Assembly: GCF_001426685.1 (NCBI RefSeq)
Contig: NZ_LMFB01000035.1
Coordinates: 1 to 64,000 of the forward strand
Reading direction: 5' to 3'
DNA: 64,000 nt
Origin: Rhizobium sp. Root483D2
GTDB lineage: Bacteria > Pseudomonadota > Alphaproteobacteria > Rhizobiales > Rhizobiaceae
Shown here: positions 1-8,549 of the stretch, piece after piece
How the letters are laid out: each line of letters starts with the position of its first letter
Numbering within the stretch: position 1 is the first letter of the stretch
Translations under genes and position numbers: made by a program
Notes under the pieces: generated by a model
What the model was told of the DNA's origin: nothing
The model's input: the letters and a program-made list of their open reading frames with translations, nothing else
Databases searched by the model: none

Positions 1-685
1 AGGAACCTGGAGGGACAGGAGACGTTGGAACCAGTGGCTTGAATCTTTGCCAGTCGAGAAGGGTGTCGATGGAAAATGGAAGCGGGCCATTTCCCCGATA
101 TTCGAAAACAAGCCGGGCTGGGTCCCCCAATCGAACCTTAAGCGGGGGGAGCAATACGGGGTCACCGCCGCTGGCAGAGACGAAGAATGTGGGTTCGAAA
201 ACATGCTGTCCCGGCAAGTGGACTGTTATACGTCCGGCATCATCCGGGACGATCCGCGTGAATTGCGCAACTGACCCGTCATCTGCATATTCAACGCGCA
301 GGTTCTCGAGGTCGAACACAAGATCAAGCTGATCATCTGCTCGCAAGACGCGAATGCGCGGATTATCTATCCCCGAGATCCCACTCGCCTTTTGTCCCAG
401 AAAACTCACAAACTGACTGGATGTCTCCAATAGTACAGTATCTTCTGATTGCGTAATAGTTAGAGAAGATCCACCTCCAATAGGAGGAGCGGCGCGAATT
501 CTATTTATAGACGCGCCAGTTTCTGCGAGACTTGATTTCGGGAAGGATAGACTCGACGTCGTCGAAACGGCTAAAGCCGCGCTCGATAGAAGAAATGACC
601 TTCTAGACAAGCGAAATTCATCCTCGACAACACCATGGTATTGCCGCGCTGCAGCGGTTTCCCGGTCCGAAATTTTGGTAGCCAT
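1..685 (-). CDS. Tat-exported protein of unknown function, truncated at left edge
   Basis: Reading the minus strand from an ATG at 685, an open frame runs without a stop to the window edge (228 codons), so the C-terminus is missing. A good ribosome binding site (AGGGGA) sits about six bases before this ATG. Residues about 25-60 carry a twin-arginine motif (SRRSFLLSSAALA) followed by a hydrophobic, small-residue stretch, the pattern of a Tat signal peptide, which implies export of a folded protein. The remainder is rich in Val, Ile, Thr and acidic residues and reads like a beta-sandwich protein. I recognise no family. The codon pattern is regular and I see no frameshift. Function unknown; export is the only supported inference. 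Confidence 0.65.
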   Translation of the reverse strand, partial: MATKISDRETAAARQYHGVVEDEFRLSRRSFLLSSAALAVSTTSSLSFPKSSLAETGASINRIRAAPPIGGGSSLTITQSEDTVLLETSSQFVSFLGQKASGISGIDNPRIRVLRADDQLDLVFDLENLRVEYADDGSVAQFTRIVPDDAGRITVHLPGQHVFEPTFFVSASGGDPVLLPPLKVRLGDPARLVFEYRGNGPLPFSIDTLLDWQRFKPLVPTSPVPPGS

Positions 686-786
686 GCTCGTCCCCTAGCA
701 ATCAGGCAAATAAACAATAGCAACTCTCCGTTGAATTGTCGACATTCTCAACTCAATACAAAAAAATATTTTCACCGAGAGTTGCA

Positions 787-1323
787 TCACCTTTGTGCGC
801 CACTGCTTGAGGCTCTTTTATGCAAGAAAGGTATCGTTTTTACTGAGCCATGTGTCCCCTGTATGCGGGCCGTGACATCGTCCGACGACGGACTTGACTG
901 CTTTGACAAACCGCGGCGGCGCGACGCACGACTCGCAGAGACACCTTTAAATTGAGCAGCAGATGACGAAACGGCAGCGCGTACTCCTTGATCCCAACCT
1001 CTGGCGGTACATCCTGGACGCAGGTACCTCGGCAACCTGCCCATCCGCCACTCGCTGTTCCCCTTAACGCCGCACTCGCACCTAAGCTTGGGCAACAGGC
1101 AGCTGATGACCGTCTGCTTGCCTTGCTGACGTGACATTTCCCATCGATCAACAGGCTTCATTCGATTACAGCTTAGACAGTGGATCGCGAGTGTATTCCA
1201 TTCCGGTAGACTACCGAACGTCGATTTCAGATCGTTCAGGACTTCTGGATATGGATCCGGCCCGGTCCCGAGCTTCGGTGGTGACAGTGGCACAGGAGGA
1301 TCCTGAGCAAGTTCAGATGACAT
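787..1323 (-). CDS. Hypothetical protein with a Cys-rich zinc-ribbon-like segment
   Basis: The 178-codon frame starts at ATG 1323. Residues about 48-85 contain a CLSC pair and a CEC pair about 32 residues apart, within a segment (LLPKLRCECG) that resembles small zinc-ribbon proteins common in rhizobia. The N-terminal hundred residues look like coding sequence. The C-terminal third is Ser/Arg-rich and low in complexity, so the true protein may end earlier or the 3' part may be damaged. No strong ribosome binding site is visible. Neighbours are a truncated exported protein and a umuC relic, so this may sit in decaying DNA. Confidence 0.4.
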   Translation of the reverse strand: MSSELAQDPPVPLSPPKLGTGPDPYPEVLNDLKSTFGSLPEWNTLAIHCLSCNRMKPVDRWEMSRQQGKQTVISCLLPKLRCECGVKGNSEWRMGRLPRYLRPGCTARGWDQGVRAAVSSSAAQFKGVSASRASRRRGLSKQSSPSSDDVTARIQGTHGSVKTIPFLHKRASSSGAQR

Positions 1324-1505
1324 CTGATGTATGCCGATTATGTGAACGATGGACTTTCCGGGCCGTTCGCGTGTTGCAGCTCTAAGTCCAGCGATTGAAC
1401 AGTAAGCAACTAGAAGATGAGACAGCTTCTATTATGGAACTTCCAGCTTCAGGTCGATCGTCCCATACTTCGACGCGGGACGGATGATTGGTTTCCATGT
1501 GCCAA

Positions 1506-1665
1506 CTATGCGCGGACAACCGGGAGGTCGGCAAGCCGGGTCGTGTACCTAGGCGGCCGCATGTTGGTCGTTGCGAGCGCCCTTGATGCCTTCGCTGGCC
1601 AGAATGATGGTCTTTTACCCCCACTTATCATTGACGGCATTTAGCGCGGCCGACAGTCTCTCCTA
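1506..1665 (-). pseudogene. Relic of umuC-type Y-family DNA polymerase 3' end (copy 1)
   Basis: Translating the minus strand in shifting frames recovers the C-terminus of UmuC-type translesion polymerases: LSAALNAVNDKWG, then KTIILASEG, then PPRYTTRLADLPVVRA ending at a TAG at 1506-1508. An in-frame TAA follows KWG and at least one frameshift precedes PPRY, so it cannot be functional. Homology to the second relic near 4.5 kb continues past the stop into the flanking sequence, so both derive from one ancestral locus. No polymerase catalytic domain remains. Confidence 0.7.
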
Positions 1666-1764
1666 TCTCGCTGATGCTTGAGGACCTGAAGTCCGAGATC
1701 GTCGCTGCAACGCGCCGGGAGATGTCGCCGTAGAGGGTGTAGTTGCTGCTGAGCAGTGGGCGTC

Positions 1765-2271
1765 TTAAATCCTGGAATGGGCCTCCGTTACTGCGGGGTC
1801 ACGGGCAAAGTCCCACTGATTTGCAGGTACACCCCCGCTCCAGAGAGTAGAAACCCTCGCCTGGAAATAGACGTTCTCGAGGTTGTGCGGACCTTTGGGG
1901 AAATCAATTTCGAAGGGCCTAGACTCACCTGGCTGCAGGTAAGCGACGTTCAAGTAGGAATCGATCTGGGAACTCCCGGTCTCTTGCGCATGGCTCGCCG
2001 TGAAGCCGTCTTGCGGGCCATGGTAATCGGCCGTGCAGAACGCGAGCCGCCATTCGAGGGTCACGAGATCGCTGGCCACGGCCCCTGAATTTGTGATGGT
2101 GACAACAGCCCTATCCTTATTCAGATCGACACCAACGGGTCGTCGGTCAACGAATTCCTGTGTTTGGGTCCTACCGTAAGAACTCCCTGTATCGCCAGCA
2201 AAGAGTTTGATGTAAACGTGAGCTACCACCTCGTATTCGCCGTCATCACTGATGTCTGTGCCTTCGGTCAT
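1765..2271 (-). CDS. Small beta-rich protein downstream of a phospholipase-like gene
   Basis: This 168-residue protein has no signal peptide or membrane segment. It is dominated by alternating hydrophobic and polar residues (for example AVVTITNSGAVASDLVTLEW and LQPGESRPFEIDF), the look of an immunoglobulin-like or CARDB-type beta sandwich, often a binding or adaptor module. It starts nine bases after the stop of the phospholipase C-like gene with an AGGGGG ribosome binding site, so the two form an operon and probably work together. I do not recognise a named family. The role as partner or accessory of the hydrolase is inferred from position only. Confidence 0.65.
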   Translation of the reverse strand: MTEGTDISDDGEYEVVAHVYIKLFAGDTGSSYGRTQTQEFVDRRPVGVDLNKDRAVVTITNSGAVASDLVTLEWRLAFCTADYHGPQDGFTASHAQETGSSQIDSYLNVAYLQPGESRPFEIDFPKGPHNLENVYFQARVSTLWSGGVPANQWDFARDPAVTEAHSRI

Positions 2272-2280
2272 TTCTGCCCC

Positions 2281-4068
2281 CTACACGTAGTAATCGTTTG
2301 GCAGCGTTTCCCAGCCTTTGTATCCAGAGCCCCGATCGCCATCCAAGTCGAAGTCAAAGGGAGGTACGGTGCCGTCCAGGAGGGCGATACTGAGGTCCAC
2401 TGCATTGCCAAAAACGCTCTGCCCTCCATACCGCATCTCTAAACGTCTTGTCTCGTCAGGGGTTGCTGCCTGACCAAAGGCAAACACTGCGTGCTTATCC
2501 ATCACATTGGCGGGATCTACCATCCAATCCGGCCGTTTTCCGCGAGAGTTTGGATTGAGTGGGATCGTCGCTGCCGGTTCGTGCCTGCTCCCGACTTTTC
2601 TGGGTGACACTAGCCAGTAGAATGGGGGTTTCGGGATACTGGTGTTGGATTGCGGATACTGATTTCCCTCGTAATCGCGCGACACAATCATGTCTTTTAG
2701 AAATCCGAAGTTTCTGAAGTCCTCGCTGCTGCAATAGCCCCAGCCCGTCAGGCACAGCATCGTGCGAATTGCGCTGACGATGTAGAACAGCGCTAGGTTT
2801 ACGATGTAAATGATCCATCTAGGTGCAAGTGCGACAAACCTCATCAGCACCGCCCACGGCAGGGTAGCTATCATAAGCAGCAGAGTCAGGCCCTTCCCGA
2901 ACCAGCTAAACAGCGCTTTCAGAAAATCAATGATATCCGCGTTGCCCCCTGGGATCGGCCCCGGAAGATTGTTCCGAAGAAGATCCATGATCTCCTTGAT
3001 GACCTCGTTTGGGTTATCGGGAGGAGGCACCGGTCTAGGTACCGACCCATTTGTGGACATCCGCAGGTAGTTTTGCATGAAGCGATAAGCGAACAGGAAC
3101 TCTCCTTCATCTGGATATCCCGAGCGGAGTAGCCTCGGCACCATGGGAGGCTGGTAGACCCGCCGCATACTTTGCACGACCAATGCAGCGACTTGTTCAG
3201 AATCCGATACGTTGAGATGAATCTTCCGGTCGAGGCGCGCATCGAGAATGTCGCCGTGCCCCTGGTTTTCCCAAAGCCATGTGTCCGAGAGTGTCTCCAG
3301 CACAAGATGACGATAAGCATGGTTTCGGAAGGGGCCTTCGACCAAGCTATTGATAAAGGGATGACCGCTGACATCGCCCCCAACATGGGTCATATAACCT
3401 CTTGCATAGGAAGTTTGGACCGGACCTCTAGCATTAGAGAGAAGATCGGCGGCAAAGGCCCCGGTCTTCCTATAATGAAGGAGATCCATCCACCACCACT
3501 CATCATAGTTACCGGTCGGCAAGGGTGATTTCCATGCGCCGTCGTCGGTGTAAGGATGCCCGAACATCCGGAATGGGAAGCCAAAATTGTCAGTTGACGT
3601 AATGACCCATCGCTGCGCGGCATGATCCGAATTTTTAATGAAGTCGGCGGGAAGACCTCCGAGCTTCGAAAAGACCGGATTGTTAATGTTTATCGAATTC
3701 GCAGACCACGCAATCCCCAGTTTGGCAGCCAAAAAAACTGCTTCCAATGCCGTATTCACCGTGTATTTCAGATCCTTTGTAATTCCCCCGGAAAGCCAGT
3801 CGGCGATATCGTCTACCGGTTTCGTGAGCTCCGCCGCAATCCTCTGGAGTTCCTCCTTGATGCGATTTACCGCGTCCAGAACTTCCAACGCTGCTGTCAT
3901 CCCCTTTCTGAGTGCCGGCTTGTTCGTCGCTGGATCAAACATAAATAGAGTTGTGTCGGGCCCAATCGCGCCGAAACGGTAGGCGTTCTCATGGTGATCG
4001 ACAAAGAGATCCGGCCGCTTCCGCCGGGCGAGTTCCGCAAAGATGATGTGACTTCCGAATTTCGGCAT
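2281..4068 (-). CDS. Zinc-dependent phospholipase C-like protein with hydrophobic C-terminal half
   Basis: The protein has 595 residues from an ATG at 4068, preferred over the upstream start at 4098 because GGAGGA lies just before it. The N-terminus (PKFGSHIIFAELA, then RFGAIGPDTTLFMFDP) matches the opening of the bacterial zinc-dependent phospholipase C family, whose His and Asp residues bind zinc. Further His-rich motifs (THVGGDVSGHPFINS) occur around residue 225-240 and fit the remaining ligands. A long hydrophobic region near residues 390-450 gives two or three membrane segments, unusual for a secreted phospholipase. There is no signal peptide. It is co-transcribed with the downstream small protein. 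A membrane-acting hydrolase is plausible; substrate unknown. Confidence 0.7.
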   Translation of the reverse strand: MPKFGSHIIFAELARRKRPDLFVDHHENAYRFGAIGPDTTLFMFDPATNKPALRKGMTAALEVLDAVNRIKEELQRIAAELTKPVDDIADWLSGGITKDLKYTVNTALEAVFLAAKLGIAWSANSININNPVFSKLGGLPADFIKNSDHAAQRWVITSTDNFGFPFRMFGHPYTDDGAWKSPLPTGNYDEWWWMDLLHYRKTGAFAADLLSNARGPVQTSYARGYMTHVGGDVSGHPFINSLVEGPFRNHAYRHLVLETLSDTWLWENQGHGDILDARLDRKIHLNVSDSEQVAALVVQSMRRVYQPPMVPRLLRSGYPDEGEFLFAYRFMQNYLRMSTNGSVPRPVPPPDNPNEVIKEIMDLLRNNLPGPIPGGNADIIDFLKALFSWFGKGLTLLLMIATLPWAVLMRFVALAPRWIIYIVNLALFYIVSAIRTMLCLTGWGYCSSEDFRNFGFLKDMIVSRDYEGNQYPQSNTSIPKPPFYWLVSPRKVGSRHEPAATIPLNPNSRGKRPDWMVDPANVMDKHAVFAFGQAATPDETRRLEMRYGGQSVFGNAVDLSIALLDGTVPPFDFDLDGDRGSGYKGWETLPNDYYV

Positions 4069-4098
4069 CGCAATCCTCCGACGAAATAAGTAACGCAC

Positions 4099-4519
4099 GG
4101 TTCTAAAATTCTAAGATGGCTACCCGTATTGCCGCACTCGATGCTCGGCAAGTCAGCGTCGTCGCAACGCGAAAACTCGAATATACCGTGCACACTGGAT
4201 ATCCGCAACAATAGATTGTGATGGTGTCCCTGTCCAATTTCGCGCTGACTGGCGAGCTGCGCATCTAAAGATGGTATTAGTCGACACTAGGCAGAGAGCC
4301 CAATTACCGCTTTTGGCTGACCCTGTTTATAGCTAATGTACGAGCTCCGTTCATATCGGCCAGTTACTTGCCGAGGCACTGGCGGATCGCAACCTGAGCG
4401 CGACGCTGCACACCCTTAAGCTCGTCGCTGTGGGAGTGACCTCGATCAGCTCGCAGCCATCCTCGGGCGGGTCATCCCAGATCTCGACGCGAAGAGGTGT
4501 CCTGTTTCCCTGGACCGGA
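4099..4519. other. Intergenic, no gene seen
   Basis: I see no convincing gene in this 420-base stretch. Its right part (about 4360-4519) is the 3' flank of the second umuC relic and resembles the flank of the first relic around 1400-1505, so it is duplicated non-coding DNA. The promoter of the phospholipase-like gene must lie near 4070-4200 but I cannot place its boxes. Confidence 0.5.
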
Positions 4520-4940
4520 CTATGCGCGAACGACTGGTAGATCCGCAAGCCGGGTAGTGTATCGGGGCGAACTCAGACCGGCCTTTGTCGCGAACGACTG
4601 CCTGAAGCCCTCGGAAGCGAGGATCAAGGTCTTCCTGCCCCATCGTTCACAGCGTCGAGCGCGGCCGACAGCTTGCCGGACTTGGCCTGCTCATGAGCAA
4701 AGAGAGCGACCGGGGCCGCTCCTCCGACACCAGGTCGTCGAGCATCACGCCAGCTTTGGTGTACGCAAATCCGTTTCCTTCCCTATTCCCCTTCCATGCC
4801 TTCGCGGCACAGGCGAGCGCGGTCGGCACAAGGGCCGTCGTCGCTTTCGACGGCGGGGACAGCCTCAGGGTCCTCGAGGAGCTGTCGCGCGGGGGTGTTG
4901 TTGAAAACATTCGTATGTTATCGAAAGCAGTGTTCAATAC
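4520..4940 (-). pseudogene. Relic of umuC-type Y-family DNA polymerase 3' end (copy 2)
   Basis: The minus strand from about 4940 encodes, across at least two frameshifts, the C-terminal part of a UmuC/Y-family polymerase: STTPPRDSSSRTLRLSP, GFAYTKAGVMLDDLV, KLSAALDAVND and GRKTLILASEGF, ending with SPRYTTRLADLPVVRA at a TAG at 4520-4522. The KAGVMLxDL and SPRYTTRLADLPVVRA signatures are typical of UmuC. Catalytic palm and finger domains are absent and the frame is broken, so it is a remnant. Together with copy 1 it brackets the phospholipase module. Confidence 0.75.
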
Positions 4941-5138
4941 CCTCAGTAGCTTCTATAGGGACAAGGAGCTCTTTGACTTTTTTCCATCGATGATATTCAC
5001 CGAAATTTCTAAATAAGTGACAAGCAATACTCCAGAGAAGATTGCCGCGATGTTGGGCCTTGAAAAATGGGTCCGTCAGTATGACGAAAACGCTAATCGA
5101 CGAAACGGAATTAACTCAGAAGTAGCATCGACTTCGCT

Positions 5139-7661
5139 ATGCTCTCTCTTATGACGGTTGTAGGTTCGACAGAAACGCAGATTTGGCTCAAGGATGAGAT
5201 AGCGCGCTTGTCCGTGCGTCTGGCTCAGGCGAGGTCTGCCGCCGACAAATACGCCCTGTTGCGCTCGTTGGTGCGTCTCCAAGGTGGCAGAATGGACCGC
5301 GAATGGGTCCATTCACGATTCCCGGACCTAAACCCAGACGCGGCGACTCGGTTCGGCCTTGCAGTAGGATTGACGGCCGTTCGTCTACTCGACGAGCGAC
5401 ATGAGCCGTCCCCGGAAGGGTTTTGGGCTGCGCAAGATTTGGATGTCTCGCTCCGCCGCCAGCGCGAAAATTTGCCTCCCGATGCTATCCTTCTGAGATA
5501 TACCGGTTATGCGGACTACCGCTCGGAAGGCCAGAAGGCCGCAGTCCACTCCCTCGTCACGATGCCTAAAGGCGCGTCGCTGATGGTCTGCCTGCCGACG
5601 GGATCCGGGAAAAGCCTTCTCTTCCAATTAGCTGCAGCTAGAATGCGAGAAGCAAGCCGCGGCTCATCCGTCGTGGTCATAACGCCGACCGTGTCACTGG
5701 CATTGGATCATGAGCGGACTTTGTCACGAATGCCTGGACTGGAAGGCAGTCGTGCGCTGGTCGGTGGAATGCATCCGGTCGACCGTGCAAATCTTGTCGA
5801 CGCATTTCGTCGGGGTGAGATTCCGTTACTCTTTATGTCACCTGAAATCGCGCTTGGATCTGTGAGAGAGTATCTCATTGAAGCAGCGACCAGTCCGGCG
5901 GAAAAACTCGAAACTCTGGGGGCCCACATCTCGGCGGTTTTCATCGATGAAGCCCATATTGTCGAGAGTTGGGGCCGATCGTTCCGACCCGACTTCCAGC
6001 GTCTGCCCGGTCTCGTTCAAGAACTTCGTTCTCGCAACAGCGATCTTCAATGTGTTCTCCTATCAGCCACTCTACCTCCGTCTGCGAGGGAAGTTCTGCG
6101 TTCCTCCTATAAATCCCAGCGGGGATGGGGCGAGGTGGACGCGGCAACCCCTCGACGGGAATTCGATATCGTCGTTCAACGTTATCGGGACGCAGAAGCG
6201 CGTCTCAAAGCCGTCGATTTTGTTATTGATCGGGCGCCTCGCCCGTTGATCGTCTACACGACACTCGCTGGTGATGAGGAAGATGATCGTGGACTGCGGG
6301 ATCTTCGGCTGAGCGCAAGTGAACTCTACGCGCGCCTGAAGAGCCGCGGCTATGACCGCATCGCTCTATTTAGCGGCGAGGTGTCTTCCACTTCAGAACG
6401 GAGCCAAATCGTGAGGGATTGGGCAGATGACAAGATCGATGTCATTGTCGCTACTTCTGCCTTCGGGATGGGTGTCGACAAAGCGAACGTAAGATCCGTC
6501 GTGCACGCCTGCCTTCCCGACAGTCCCGCTCGTTATTATCAAGAGATCGGGCGCGCAGCCCGAGACGGGCGACAGGGCCTTGCAGTTTGTCTGTTTACGG
6601 ATGCGGATAGAGACGGGGTCAAGGACGATGTCAGCCATGCCCGCTCCACCGCAACGAGTTCATGGATTACAAAAGAGGTCGCAACACCTCGATGGGACGC
6701 GATGCTTCAAGCAAGTTCGAATAGTCGTTGGATCGGCGACCGGCGTGCCCTGACCATAGACCTCGACGCGATGCGACAGGGGATCACCTTGTCGACCGAT
6801 TTCAATCGTCGTTGGAACATGAGCATTCTCAACTTGCTTCAACGCGCAAGAATGCTCGATGTCGTTTCATGTTCACACGAGCCCAATCAGTTCAAATGGG
6901 ATATCGAGATCCGCGAACCGAGCCTTCTCGCATCCGGCGTTGACGAGGTATGGGATCGCGTATTTTCCCTTCGGGACAATGAGCAGGCAGTTGCTCGGAC
7001 CGAGGTGCGGCACTTCATCGATATCGTGAGGCGGCCCCAAGACGTCTGCGTGTTGCGGGCTGTTTTCGAGCTCCTGCAAGAAAGGTATACGGACGAAATT
7101 TCGTCCTGCGGGCGATGCCCCGGGTGCCGGGCAAGAGGCGAGATTTTTGAAGCCGAACCACTTCACCGGTACAGCGCAGACATCTGGCCCGCAGGACCTC
7201 TTGCAATGCCATTGAAACTTCCTCCAGGACTGACGCTCATCATTCCCGAGGACACGACCTTCAGTAGAGATCTCGTGCCGCTTATCGCTAGACTGTCGTC
7301 ATCGGGAGTAGAACAGGTTGTCGTTCCAGACGATATAGCGCTGGATTGTGCTGTTGGCCTCAAAATGTCCGGAGCGCGCCTTGGTTTGGTAGTCAATCAT
7401 AGCAGTATCGCCGCCAACGAAGCTGGGCTTGCTCGGATACCGACGGCAGTTCTGCTCAGATCAAGAGACGATGCGTCGATCCGAGTTCTCGAGGCCATAA
7501 CGAGGTGGAAAGACCTCGCGGCATTGCCGGAACCGCTCCTCATAGTTACGAGCCCCAGCATCGAACTTAATGGTCGGCGGCTAGACCAAACACTCTCCAT
7601 CCGAGCCCCCTATTTCGAAGATTCGCTTGGACATTTTTCGATATTGGATCCCGTAGCATGA
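5139..7661 (+). CDS. dpdF: DpdF, RecQ-like DEAH helicase of the 7-deazaguanine DNA system
   Basis: An 840-residue superfamily 2 helicase. Walker A (PTGSGKSLLF) lies near residue 152, the DEAH box (FIDEAHIVESWGRSFRPDF) near 268, motif III (LLSATLPP) near 308, and motif VI (YYQEIGRAARDGRQG) near 467, all in RecQ-like form. A zinc-binding cluster (CGRCPGC) follows near 656. The N-terminal 130 residues and C-terminal 180 residues are not RecQ-like. Size, RecQ-like core and position immediately before dpdG-dpdH-dpdI match DpdF of the Dpd island first described in Salmonella, a component of its restriction arm. The stop overlaps the dpdG start (ATGA), so they are translationally coupled. A generic RecQ paralogue is the alternative but the gene order argues against it. 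Confidence 0.78.
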   Translation: MLSLMTVVGSTETQIWLKDEIARLSVRLAQARSAADKYALLRSLVRLQGGRMDREWVHSRFPDLNPDAATRFGLAVGLTAVRLLDERHEPSPEGFWAAQDLDVSLRRQRENLPPDAILLRYTGYADYRSEGQKAAVHSLVTMPKGASLMVCLPTGSGKSLLFQLAAARMREASRGSSVVVITPTVSLALDHERTLSRMPGLEGSRALVGGMHPVDRANLVDAFRRGEIPLLFMSPEIALGSVREYLIEAATSPAEKLETLGAHISAVFIDEAHIVESWGRSFRPDFQRLPGLVQELRSRNSDLQCVLLSATLPPSAREVLRSSYKSQRGWGEVDAATPRREFDIVVQRYRDAEARLKAVDFVIDRAPRPLIVYTTLAGDEEDDRGLRDLRLSASELYARLKSRGYDRIALFSGEVSSTSERSQIVRDWADDKIDVIVATSAFGMGVDKANVRSVVHACLPDSPARYYQEIGRAARDGRQGLAVCLFTDADRDGVKDDVSHARSTATSSWITKEVATPRWDAMLQASSNSRWIGDRRALTIDLDAMRQGITLSTDFNRRWNMSILNLLQRARMLDVVSCSHEPNQFKWDIEIREPSLLASGVDEVWDRVFSLRDNEQAVARTEVRHFIDIVRRPQDVCVLRAVFELLQERYTDEISSCGRCPGCRARGEIFEAEPLHRYSADIWPAGPLAMPLKLPPGLTLIIPEDTTFSRDLVPLIARLSSSGVEQVVVPDDIALDCAVGLKMSGARLGLVVNHSSIAANEAGLARIPTAVLLRSRDDASIRVLEAITRWKDLAALPEPLLIVTSPSIELNGRRLDQTLSIRAPYFEDSLGHFSILDPVA

Positions 7662-8548
7662 GCATGTTGTCGTCAACGCAAGGAACTTCGGAGCGGGTTT
7701 GGTCACTCATTGCGCTTCTTCGAGAGCATGATGGAAAGATCAGCCGTGCAGAGGCTGCGGCCTGGCTAAACCCTGAATTCTTAAAGGATGGCCAGACGGT
7801 TGGCGAAAAGTCCGGAACATTCGGACAGATTCAAGGCGCTGCGACCAGCATGGGAGCCGCTTCGTTGGTAGGGCAGGAGTTGCAACTTAATCCGGCTTGT
7901 GAGGCCGAGACCTATGATCAATTTGCAGATTGGCTATATCGTCAACTGATCGAGTTGACACCCCAAGAAAAGGACGCGCTTTTCTTGGAGCTTTTTGCAT
8001 GGATGATGTGCGAATCCGCCAAACGTCAGACCTCCGGTTGGCTGATAGGGATGACAAATTCGGAGTTTGCAGACAGGGCGGAAGCTGCCCTCCCTTCTGG
8101 GGCCATTGACGACGTTGAAAGTCGTATGAACCAAACGAAAGTGCCCTTCGTCCGCAGATGGCTCGTCTTTTTGGGTCTAATGGAGGAAATAAACGCAAAC
8201 CCTCCGTCCGAAATCGACATGTCACGACGTTTGAGGCGCGAAATAAAGCGACTTGGCCTCGATCGAGAGGTTCCGATTGAGGCGGAGGAATTCCTTCGGA
8301 TAGTACGACAGAAAATGCCTTTCATCGATGGCGGCCGAATGTACTTGGATGCGGCGCGGCGCATTAACTTCACACCGGATCCACGCCAGCTGTCCCCTGT
8401 TCTGTCCGAAGCTCTGCGCGACCTACACGATGATGGGACGCTGGAACTCAACGTGCTCGGAGATCTGTCATCCAATCTTCGCCTTCACCCGAATGCCACC
8501 CACAAGGTCAGTGCGTTTTATGCCGTAACAGTTAAGGGAGGTGCATAA
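7658..8548 (+). CDS. dpdG: DpdG, accessory protein of the 7-deazaguanine DNA restriction module
   Basis: A 296-residue soluble protein with no recognised catalytic motif. The N-terminus (SERVWSLIALLREHDGKISRAEAAAWLNPE) looks like a winged-helix or helical DNA-binding fold, and the rest is mostly helical with many charged residues. The assignment rests on its length of about 300 residues and its place between the RecQ-like dpdF and the P-loop dpdH gene, the same order as in characterised Dpd islands. It overlaps dpdF by four bases and ends one base before dpdH starts. Biochemical role unknown; it probably supports the ATPase and helicase partners. Confidence 0.65.
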   Translation: MSMLSSTQGTSERVWSLIALLREHDGKISRAEAAAWLNPEFLKDGQTVGEKSGTFGQIQGAATSMGAASLVGQELQLNPACEAETYDQFADWLYRQLIELTPQEKDALFLELFAWMMCESAKRQTSGWLIGMTNSEFADRAEAALPSGAIDDVESRMNQTKVPFVRRWLVFLGLMEEINANPPSEIDMSRRLRREIKRLGLDREVPIEAEEFLRIVRQKMPFIDGGRMYLDAARRINFTPDPRQLSPVLSEALRDLHDDGTLELNVLGDLSSNLRLHPNATHKVSAFYAVTVKGGA

Positions 8549-8549
8549 C

